Assembly: GCA_963764365.1 (NCBI GenBank)
Contig: CAVXSI010000020.1
Location: 372,001 to 436,000, forward strand
Source: VRUE01 sp963764365
Lineage (GTDB): Bacteria; Actinomycetota; Thermoleophilia; Solirubrobacterales; 70-9
Length of the DNA: 64,000 nucleotides
Reading direction: 5' to 3'
The stretch's first letter is position 1. Every line of letters begins with the position of its first letter. Both the position numbers and the translations under genes were made by a program. Under the pieces are notes generated by a model, which saw only the letters and a list, made by a program, of their open reading frames with translations, ran no database searches and was not told the origin of the DNA. Positions 57,512 through 64,000 of the stretch are shown in pieces.

Positions 57512-57583
57512 TGCGCCCTGGTGTAATTGGCAACACGCCAGCCTCTGGAGCTGGATTTCGGGGTTCGAGTCCCTGGGGCGCAG
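57512..57583 (+). tRNA. tRNA-Gln (anticodon CTG)
   Basis: Full cloverleaf: acceptor TGCGCCC/GGGCGCA, D arm GTG/CAC with the loop TAATTGGCAA, anticodon stem CCAGC/GCTGG with loop CTCTGGA (anticodon CTG, reading CAG), T arm CGGGG/CCCTG with loop TTCGAGT, discriminator G. The 3' CCA is not encoded. 29 bases after the oxidoreductase gene. Confidence 0.95.
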
Positions 57584-57635
57584 CTTCTCTTCCCCTGCAT
57601 AGGGCGTCCAATCGCTCTGCTACCTTCGCCCTCGC

Positions 57636-58346
57636 ATGGCAGCCTGTCGCCTACCGATCCTGATCGTGGTGCCGGTTGTCCTCGCAATCGCCGGCTGCGG
57701 CGGGGGCGGGGGCGAATCGACCGAGACGACGCAGGCCGCGACGGCGGCAGCGCTGAGCAAGGAAGAGCTGATCGCCCAGGGCGACGCGATCTGCGCCGAG
57801 GTCAACGCGGCGGTCGGCACGGTCGGCTCGACCAGCTCCGAAGCCGGCGGCGAAGCGGCGCAGGTGGCCGGCCTCTACAGCGGCATGGTCGATCGGCTGA
57901 AGGCGCTTGGCGCCCCCAGCGACGAAGGCGCCGGCTACCCCGAATTCATCGGCGCCGCCGAAGCGCTCGTCCAGGCCGAGGAGAACGTCAAGCTCGAGGC
58001 GGAACGGGAAGAAGGCGAAGCGCTGGCGGCGGCCGAATCGGAAGCGTCGACGGCGCTGACGAGCTTCCAATCGGCGGCGACCTCGTTCGGGTTCGAACAG
58101 TGCTCGGAAGCGCCGGCGGCGCCGACGCCGAAGCCGAGCGGTGGCGAATCGTCGGGCGAAGCACCGTCCGGCGGGGTCGAAGGAGGGGCGGTCGAAGAAG
58201 CCGCTCCGGAAGAAGCCGTGCCCGCCGAAGAAGCGCCCCCGGTCGAAGAAGAAAGCGCCGGCGGCGGTGCCGGAGTCGGCGGCGGCACCGAAGGCGGCGG
58301 CTCGGGCTCGGGCGCCGGCGAATCCGGCGGCATCGGCCCCGGTTAA
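57636..58346 (+). CDS. Putative lipoprotein with low-complexity tail
   Basis: 236 residues. Signal peptide and lipobox (LPILIVVPVVLAIAGC), then a helical domain (LSKEELIAQGDAICAEVNAA, LYSGMVDRLKALGAPSDEGA, ALVQAEENVKLEAEREEGEA, FQSAATSFGFEQCSEA) with two cysteines. Small actinobacterial lipoproteins of this sort are common; the function is unknown. From residue 150 the sequence is Glu/Pro/Ala/Gly-rich and probably unstructured, spanning cell wall. The stop overlaps the stop of the convergent ABC gene by three bases. Confidence 0.75.
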   Translation: MAACRLPILIVVPVVLAIAGCGGGGGESTETTQAATAAALSKEELIAQGDAICAEVNAAVGTVGSTSSEAGGEAAQVAGLYSGMVDRLKALGAPSDEGAGYPEFIGAAEALVQAEENVKLEAEREEGEALAAAESEASTALTSFQSAATSFGFEQCSEAPAAPTPKPSGGESSGEAPSGGVEGGAVEEAAPEEAVPAEEAPPVEEESAGGGAGVGGGTEGGGSGSGAGESGGIGPG

Positions 58347-60157
58347 GCCGCCGAGGTTTCCTCCCAGGCTCCGTAGAGGCGGGAGTAGGGGCCGCCGGCC
58401 TCGATCAGCTCGTCGTGGGTTCCGGCCTCGGCGACCCGGCCGTGCTCGAGGACGACGATCTTGCCGGCCCGGCGGATCGTCGAGAGGCGGTGGGCGATGA
58501 CGATCGCGGTGCGGCCGGCGAGCAGGCGCTGCAGGCCGCGCTCGATCGTCTTCTCGGTCCGCACGTCGACGTTCGAGGTCGCCTCGTCGAGGATCAGGAT
58601 CCGCGGCTCGGCCAGCAGGGCCCTCGCGAAGGCGACGAGCTGGCGCTGTCCGGCGGAGAGCTGGACCCCGCGCTCGCCCACTTCGGTCTCGATCCCCTCC
58701 GGCAGCGCGGCGATGAAGTCGCTCGCGCCGACCGCGGCGGCGGCGTCTTCGATCTCCTCCAGGCTCGCCTCGGGCCGGCCGAAGGCGATGTTCTCGCGGA
58801 CGCTGCCGGAGAACAGGAAGCCCTCCTGGGGGACGATTCCGAGCTGGCGGCGCAGCGCCTGCTGGCGCAGCTCGCGCAGGTCGCGGCCGTCGATCTCGAC
58901 CGCGCCCCGCTGCGGGTCGTAGAAGCGGGCGACCAGCTTGGCGATCGTCGACTTGCCGGCGCCGGTCGAGCCGACCAGCGCCAGCGTCTGCCCGGGCGGC
59001 ACGCTGAGGTCGATCCCGCGCAGCGCCCAGTCGTCGGTCTCCGGATCCTCGTCGTAGGAGAACCAGACCTCCCGCATCTCGATCCCGCCGCGCAGCGTGC
59101 CGGGATCGACCGCGCCGGCCGCGTCGACCATGTCGGGCGGAGTGTCGAGCTGGTCGAAAATCTTGTCCAGCGCCGCCATCCCCTGCTGGTAGGTCGTGTA
59201 CAGCTGGGAGAGTTGCTGGATCGGTTCGAAGAAGGTCGAGAGGTAGCCGACGAAGGAGACGATGACGCCGATCTGGATCGCTCCGTCGACCGCCTGGCTG
59301 CCGCCGTAGAGCAGGATCACCGCGGTCCCGATCGCGGCCAGCAGCTCGACTGCCGGGAAGTAGGAGGCGTTGAGGTAGACGGTCTTCAGGTTGGCGTCGC
59401 GGTTGGCTTCGTTCAGCTCGGTCATCGCCGCCTCGTGCCGCGGCTCCTGGCCGAAGCTGCGGACCACGCGGACGCCGCTGAGGGTCTCCTGCAGGTAGCC
59501 GGTGACGGCGGCGATCCGCTCGCGCGTCGCCCGGTAGGCGCCGCTGGAGACGATCCGGAAGATGACGCTGGCGATTGCCAGTAGCGGGAAGGTGAGGAAG
59601 ACGACCAGCGCCAGCTTGAGGTCGAGCAGGAGCAGGATCACGACCACGCCGACCAGGGTCAGGGTGCTGGAGAACATCGTCACGACGCCGCTGGTGACGA
59701 GCTGGTTGAGCGCCTCGACGTCGTTGGTCATGCGCGAGATCAGCACCCCGGGGCTGCGGCGGGTGAAGAAGCCGATCGACATCGACTGGATGTGGGAGAA
59801 GAGGCGCTCGCGCAGGTCCTGCAGGGCGCGCGTCCCGACCCAGCCGACGAGGTAGGTCTCGGCGTAGGTGGCGACCGCGTAGAGCAGGGCGGCGCCGACG
59901 AAGGCGGCGACGATCAGGTAGAGCGCGGTCAGGTCGCCGGTCTTGATCCCGCTGTCGATCGCCCGCCCGGCCAGGTAGGGAGGAGCGAGGCCGGCGCCGG
60001 TCTCGATCAGCAGGGCGACGAACATCAGCGCCATCCGGCCGCGGTAGGGGCGCAGCAGGCCGATCATCCAGCGCACCTTGCGGCCGCGCTGGTCCTGGCC
60101 GCGGATCAGCCGCCAGAGCGCCGCGAACAACAGGTAGACGTTGTGCAGGCGGCTCAT
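58343..60157 (-). CDS. ABC exporter half-transporter, catalytic-site subunit
   Basis: 604 residues: six membrane helices in residues 25-320 and an ATPase domain. Walker A LVGSTGAGKSTIAKL, Q-loop GIVPQEGFLF, signature QLSAGQRQLVAFARALL, Walker B RILILDEATSNVD with intact catalytic Glu, H-loop VIAHRLSTI. MSIGFFTRRSPGVLISRMTNDVEALN is the exporter's intracellular-loop signature. The ATG overlaps the stop of the upstream half-transporter (ATGA), so they form a heterodimer. Likely drug or lipid export. Confidence 0.92.
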   Translation of the reverse strand: MSRLHNVYLLFAALWRLIRGQDQRGRKVRWMIGLLRPYRGRMALMFVALLIETGAGLAPPYLAGRAIDSGIKTGDLTALYLIVAAFVGAALLYAVATYAETYLVGWVGTRALQDLRERLFSHIQSMSIGFFTRRSPGVLISRMTNDVEALNQLVTSGVVTMFSSTLTLVGVVVILLLLDLKLALVVFLTFPLLAIASVIFRIVSSGAYRATRERIAAVTGYLQETLSGVRVVRSFGQEPRHEAAMTELNEANRDANLKTVYLNASYFPAVELLAAIGTAVILLYGGSQAVDGAIQIGVIVSFVGYLSTFFEPIQQLSQLYTTYQQGMAALDKIFDQLDTPPDMVDAAGAVDPGTLRGGIEMREVWFSYDEDPETDDWALRGIDLSVPPGQTLALVGSTGAGKSTIAKLVARFYDPQRGAVEIDGRDLRELRQQALRRQLGIVPQEGFLFSGSVRENIAFGRPEASLEEIEDAAAAVGASDFIAALPEGIETEVGERGVQLSAGQRQLVAFARALLAEPRILILDEATSNVDVRTEKTIERGLQRLLAGRTAIVIAHRLSTIRRAGKIVVLEHGRVAEAGTHDELIEAGGPYSRLYGAWEETSAA

Positions 60158-61923
60158 AGCTGCGCCATCGGCTCTCGCGCCTCGAGGTCGCGCTGGAGGA
60201 AGACCGAGTCGGCCAGCCCATGCTCGGCGATCTCCCGGTAGAAGCCGCAGCCGGCCATCAGCTCCTCGTGGCTGCCGCGGTCGACGATCCGGCCGGCGTC
60301 GATGACGACGACCTCGTCGGCGAGCGAGACGGTGGAGAGGCGGTGGGCGATGATGAACGTCGTCCGTCCCGCCATCGCCTCGCCGAGGCCGGCTTTGATC
60401 GCCTCCTCGGTGCGGGCGTCGACCGAGGAGGTGGCGTCGTCGAGGATCAGGATGCGCGGATCGGCGAGCAGGGCGCGGGCGATCGCGATCCGCTGGCGCT
60501 GGCCGCCGGAGAGGGTGAGGCCGCGCTCGCCGACCCGCGTCTCGTAGCCCTGGGGCAGTTCGCGGATGAACGCGTCGGCCTGGGCGCGGCGGGCGGCCGC
60601 TTCGATCTCCTCCGCCGTCGCCTGCGAGCGGGCGTAGGCGATGTTGGCGGCGACGCTGTCGGTGAAGAGGAAGCTGTCGTCGGCGACGAAGGCGATCTCC
60701 GCGCGCAGCGAGGCGACGTCGACGCCGCGGACGTCGGCGCCGTCGACCAGCACCGCCCCCTCGCCGGGGTCGTAGAGGCGGGCGATCAGCCCGACCAGGC
60801 TGGTCTTGCCCGATCCGGAGGGGCCGACGAGGGCGACCGTGCGGCCCGCCTCGACGTGGAGGTCGACCTCGCTCAGCGCGGCGCCGGCGCCGTCGTAGCG
60901 CAGGGTCACCCCGCGCAGCTCGACCTCGCCGCCGCCGGCCGGCAGCGCGGGCGCGCCGGGCGGGCTCTGGATTGCCGGCTCGCGGTCGATGATCTCGAAC
61001 ATCCGGTTGCCGGAGGCGATCGCCCGCTGCGCCATCCCCATCGTCACGCCGAGCATCCGCAACGGCCCGGCAAGCATCACCAGGTAGGTGTAGAAGGCGG
61101 TGAAGTCGCCGAGGCTGAGGTTGCCGGCGACCACCTCGCGGCCGCCGACCAGCAGCACGATCGCGATCCCGAGCTGCGGCAGCAGACCGATCAACGGTGA
61201 GAAGAAGGCCTGCAGCCGGGTCGAGTAGATGCTCTGGTCGAAGACCCGGCCGACGGCGCGCTGGAAGCGGTGCAGCTGGTGTTCCTCGCGGGCGAAGGCC
61301 TTGACGATGCGGATCCCGGAGACGTTCTCCTCGGCTTCGGCGGTCAGCTCGGCGATCCGCTGCTGGACCTCCTGCAGGGCGGGGCGGGAGACCCGGTTGT
61401 AGCGCGAGGCGGTGTAGACGACGAACGGCGCCGGCAGCAGCGCCAGCAGCGCCAGCCAGGGGTTGATCGCGAACATCACCGCGCTGGCGAGGACGATCGT
61501 CAGCAGGTTCTGGGTGATGAAGACGAGGCCGTAGCCGAGGAAGAAGCGGATCGACTGCAGGTCGACCGTCGCCCGCGACATCAGCTGCCCGGTCTGCTGC
61601 GAGTCGAAGAACCCGAGGTCGAGCTTCTGCAGGTGCGAGTAGAAGGTCTGCCGCAGGTCGAATTCGACCGCCAGCGAGACCTTGCCGGCGATCAGCCGCC
61701 GCACCACGGTCATCCCCAGGCGGAGGATGCCGGCGCCGACGATCGCCAGCGCCAGCGGCAGCAGGTCGGGCTGGTCGCCGCGCTCGATCGCATTGACCGC
61801 GCGGCCGACCAGCCAGGGGATCAACACGGTCATCCCCATCGCCGCCCAGGCGAACACGAGCGAGCCCCAGATTTGGCGGCGATAGGGCCGCAGGAACCCC
61901 ATCAAACGGCGGTAGGTGGCCAT
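60154..61923 (-). CDS. ABC exporter half-transporter, degenerate-site subunit
   Basis: 589 residues: six membrane helices (first about 15-40, WGSLVFAWAAMGMTVLIPWLV) and an ATPase domain. Walker A LVGPSGSGKTSLVGL, signature TLSGGQRQRIAIARALL, H-loop IIAHRLSTVS. Walker B reads ILILDDATSSVD: the catalytic Glu is replaced by Asp, as in one subunit of asymmetric exporters such as TM287/288 and BmrCD. DLGFFDSQQTGQLMSRATVDLQSI lies in the first intracellular loops. First gene of the two-gene operon, with a palindrome just upstream. Confidence 0.92.
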   Translation of the reverse strand: MATYRRLMGFLRPYRRQIWGSLVFAWAAMGMTVLIPWLVGRAVNAIERGDQPDLLPLALAIVGAGILRLGMTVVRRLIAGKVSLAVEFDLRQTFYSHLQKLDLGFFDSQQTGQLMSRATVDLQSIRFFLGYGLVFITQNLLTIVLASAVMFAINPWLALLALLPAPFVVYTASRYNRVSRPALQEVQQRIAELTAEAEENVSGIRIVKAFAREEHQLHRFQRAVGRVFDQSIYSTRLQAFFSPLIGLLPQLGIAIVLLVGGREVVAGNLSLGDFTAFYTYLVMLAGPLRMLGVTMGMAQRAIASGNRMFEIIDREPAIQSPPGAPALPAGGGEVELRGVTLRYDGAGAALSEVDLHVEAGRTVALVGPSGSGKTSLVGLIARLYDPGEGAVLVDGADVRGVDVASLRAEIAFVADDSFLFTDSVAANIAYARSQATAEEIEAAARRAQADAFIRELPQGYETRVGERGLTLSGGQRQRIAIARALLADPRILILDDATSSVDARTEEAIKAGLGEAMAGRTTFIIAHRLSTVSLADEVVVIDAGRIVDRGSHEELMAGCGFYREIAEHGLADSVFLQRDLEAREPMAQL

Positions 61924-61928
61924 CCGAG

Positions 61929-61944
61929 TCACTATACAAAGTGA
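61929..61944 (-). promoter_or_regulatory. Palindrome and promoter candidate upstream of the ABC exporter operon
   Basis: TCACT-ATACAA-AGTGA, a 5-bp dyad with a 6-base spacer, six bases upstream of the ATG in an AT-rich patch. On the minus strand it includes TATAGT, a candidate -10. A repressor of the MarR, PadR or GntR type could bind here; none is encoded nearby. The divergent GH92 gene starts 65 bases away. Confidence 0.5.
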
Positions 61945-61987
61945 AGTAAAGGGCGCGGCGGGGCCGCTGCGTAACGTGTTGCCCCTG

Positions 61988-64000
61988 ATGGTACGAGCGG
62001 CACAGGCATCGGCGGCGGCGGTTCTCCTGTTGCTCGTCGCGTCGCCGCCGGCCTGGGCGGCGGGTCTCGCCGGCCGCGTCGACACCCTCGCCGGCACCCG
62101 CCCGGGGCCGCGAACGTTCGGCGGCGGTCACAACTTCCCCGGCGCCAGCGTCCCCTTCGGGATGGTCCAGTGGAGCCCCGACACGACCCCCGCCGACCGC
62201 AACCAGCGGGCCGGCTACGACTACCGCGACCATCACCTGCGCGGCTTCAGCCTCACCCATCTGAGCGGCGCCGGCTGCTCGCTCTACGGCGACTTCCCGT
62301 TCGTGCCGACGACCGAACCGCTGCGCACATCGCCCGCGCGGCCGGGCAGCGGCCTGCTCGACGGCAGCCTGCAGCCGGGCTTCTCGCACGCCGCCGAGCG
62401 GGCCCGGCCCGGCTACTACTCGGTTCGCCTCAAACCGGTTCGCGGGCCAAGCATCGAGGCGGAGCTGACGGCGACGACCAGGACCGGAGTCGGGCGCTTC
62501 AACTTCGGCGCCAACCCGCACGCGAGCATCCTCGTCAACGCCGGCGGCAGCGCCCAGGCAGACGACCTCGCCGAGGTTCAGATCCATCCGCTGCGGCGGG
62601 AGATCGACGGCGTCGCCTCGAGCGGCCTGTTCTGCGGTCAGCGGCCGCGTTACCGCGTCTACATCGCCGCCGTCTTCGACCGCCCGTTCGAGGCCTACGG
62701 CACCTGGGAAGGAAGCCGGCTGGGACCCGGCTCGACGGCGGCGAGCGCCACCGCCGCGCCGAAGGCCAACCCCCGGACCACTGCCCGGGCCGGCGCCTAC
62801 GCGACCTTCGACACCCGCCGCAACCGGCAGGTTCTGGTCCACGTCGGCCTCTCGTTCGTCAGCGTCGAGGACGCCCGCGCCAACCTCGCGGCGGAAAGCG
62901 CGAAGGCCGGCTTCGGCGCGGTCGCGCGCGGCGCCGAACGCGACTGGAACCGGGCGCTCGGCCGGATCCGCGTCTCCGGCGGGCCGCCGCGCCTGCTCGA
63001 CACCTTCTACACCGCGCTGTACCACGCGCTGCTGGCGCCGCGCACGTTCAGCGACGTCGGCGGCGCCTACCCGGGCATGGACGGGCTGGTCCACAGGGCG
63101 CGCCACCGCATCCAGTACGCCGACTTCTCCGGCTGGGACGTCTACCGCACCGAGATGCCGCTGCTCGCGATCCTCGTCCCCAAGCGCGCCGCCGCGATGG
63201 CCCGCTCGCTGCTCGCCGACGCCGAACAGAGCGGCTGCCTGCCGCGCTGGTCCTATGCGAACGGCCAGAGCATGACGATGGTCGGCGATTCGGCGGACCC
63301 GATCCTCGCCTCGGCGGCGGCGTTCGGCGCCGGCGGCTTCGACCGCGCCGCGGCGCTTGCCGCGATGGTCAGGGGCGCGAGCGAAGAATGCCGCAGCACC
63401 GACGGCGAATACCTCGAGCGGCAGGGCCTGGCCGCCTACCTGCGGCTCGGCTACGTGCCCTTCGACCTCGACACGCTGACCCGCAACGCGAACTCGATCT
63501 ACGGCAGCCCGGACTCGGTCTGGGCCTCGGCCTCGACCACGCTGGAGTACGCGGTCGACGACTTCGCGATCGCCCAGTTCGCGGCCCGCGCCGCACACGA
63601 CCCCGCCGTCTACGCCGGCTTCATCGCGCGCTCGGCGAACTGGCGCAACCTGTTCGAACCGGCGAGCGGCCTGGTCGAGCCGCGCTACGAAAGCGGCGCC
63701 TTCCCATCCCCCTACAACCCCGCCGGCGGCGCCGGCTTCGCCGAGGGCGACTCCTTCCAGTACACCTGGATGGTTCCGCAGGACCCGGCCGGGCTGATCG
63801 CCGCGCTCGGCGGCCCGGCGCCGGCGGCGGCGCGGCTGAGCCGCTTCCTGCGCACGCTCAACGGCGGCGCCGGCGCCACTCACGCCGACCATGCCCTGCT
63901 GGGCGACGAGCCCAGCCTCGGTGCGCCCTGGCTGTTCGACTGGATGCGCCGCCCGTACGCGACGCAGGAGGCCGTCCGCCGCGCCCTGCTGACCCTCTAC
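61988..64000 (+). CDS. GH92-family alpha-mannosidase, N-terminal part
   Basis: 671 codons visible, running off the right edge with no stop. A signal peptide (MVRAAQASAAAVLLLLVASP, cleaved near AWAAG) makes it secreted. Family GH92 marks: FGGGHNFPGASVPFGMVQWS, RAGYDYRDHHLRGFSLTHLS, GAGCSLYGDFPF, FYTALYHALLAPRTFSDVGG, YADFSGWDVYRTEMPLLAI, GCLPRWSYANGQSMTMVGDS and EGDSFQYTWMVPQD. These are calcium-dependent exo-alpha-mannosidases; a host or plant glycan or its own mannan could be the substrate. The ATG is divergent from the ABC exporter. Confidence 0.9.
   Translation, partial: MVRAAQASAAAVLLLLVASPPAWAAGLAGRVDTLAGTRPGPRTFGGGHNFPGASVPFGMVQWSPDTTPADRNQRAGYDYRDHHLRGFSLTHLSGAGCSLYGDFPFVPTTEPLRTSPARPGSGLLDGSLQPGFSHAAERARPGYYSVRLKPVRGPSIEAELTATTRTGVGRFNFGANPHASILVNAGGSAQADDLAEVQIHPLRREIDGVASSGLFCGQRPRYRVYIAAVFDRPFEAYGTWEGSRLGPGSTAASATAAPKANPRTTARAGAYATFDTRRNRQVLVHVGLSFVSVEDARANLAAESAKAGFGAVARGAERDWNRALGRIRVSGGPPRLLDTFYTALYHALLAPRTFSDVGGAYPGMDGLVHRARHRIQYADFSGWDVYRTEMPLLAILVPKRAAAMARSLLADAEQSGCLPRWSYANGQSMTMVGDSADPILASAAAFGAGGFDRAAALAAMVRGASEECRSTDGEYLERQGLAAYLRLGYVPFDLDTLTRNANSIYGSPDSVWASASTTLEYAVDDFAIAQFAARAAHDPAVYAGFIARSANWRNLFEPASGLVEPRYESGAFPSPYNPAGGAGFAEGDSFQYTWMVPQDPAGLIAALGGPAPAAARLSRFLRTLNGGAGATHADHALLGDEPSLGAPWLFDWMRRPYATQEAVRRALLTLY

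Noticed and set aside
57584..57635. Attachment site or integrated element at tRNA-Gln
   Set aside because: No integrase, no repeat of the tRNA 3' end and ordinary genes follow immediately.
58343..63892. Very long open minus-strand frame (about 1,849 codons) across two ABC genes and GH92 DNA
   Set aside because: Only its 3' part (58343-60157) encodes a recognisable protein; the rest is antisense to other genes, rich in Arg/Ala as high-GC shadow frames are.

Overview
The window is very G+C-rich (about 70% by eye). Genes are tightly packed, often overlap by 1-4 bases, and frequently start with GTG or TTG. Gene content suggests a high-GC Gram-positive, most likely a deep-branching actinobacterium of the Thermoleophilia/Solirubrobacterales type. 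The signs are HrcA, PPi-type phosphofructokinase, paired CeoB/CeoC-like TrkA proteins behind an APC permease, a redox repressor Rex, and AbiEi/DUF559 proteins. The taxonomic call is inference from gene content only.

Layout. 1-6 kb: end of hrcA, a stripped-down dnaJ, prmA, a membrane protein, murI, a YqeY protein, phoH (broken by two apparent frameshifts), and a continuous ybeY-era reading frame. 6-15.4 kb: hisIE and a complete tryptophan set (trpE, G, D, C, then htrA, then trpF, B, A). 15.4-20 kb: PPi-type phosphofructokinase, a lipoprotein, an epimerase and ACT-malic enzyme. 20-30 kb: DUF559 nuclease, polA, FAD oxidoreductase, rpsA, coaE, lytic transglycosylase, MFS pump. 30-37 kb: Xre regulator, uvrB, a thioredoxin-like chaperone, uvrA, ROK kinase. 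37-41 kb: acyltransferase, panC-panD-panB, UDG. 41-46.5 kb: tsaE, tsaB, rimI, tsaD, glutaredoxin-like protein, rex, YbdK-type ligase. 46.5-57.5 kb: H+-pyrophosphatase, a second DUF559 gene, two APC-USP permeases, two TrkA proteins, a ferredoxin-reductase-like enzyme, tRNA-Gln. 57.6-64 kb: lipoprotein, a heterodimeric ABC exporter, and the start of a GH92 glycosidase.

How genes work together. The trp set makes tryptophan; panB/C/D make pantothenate, which coaE finishes into CoA; tsaB/D/E make the t6A tRNA modification; uvrA/uvrB/polA/UDG form a repair group. PPi-type phosphofructokinase and the membrane pyrophosphatase both use pyrophosphate.

The most unusual content is not a protein. Gene junctions are packed with hairpin elements in several families whose loops or cores are conserved while the stems differ but stay self-complementary. 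One family has a loop close to CCATATCTGATTC and occurs at more than ten places, almost always exactly at stop/start junctions, and also inside trpB and the ybeY-era junction without breaking the frame. A second family carries the start codon of both DUF559 nuclease genes in its apical loop and recurs without a nuclease near uvrA and trpG. Longer double hairpins (about 110-180 bp) sit behind htrA, pfkA, hppA and others. Several elements encode the C-terminal tails or internal insertions of ordinary proteins. All of this was read by eye; no folding or database search was run.
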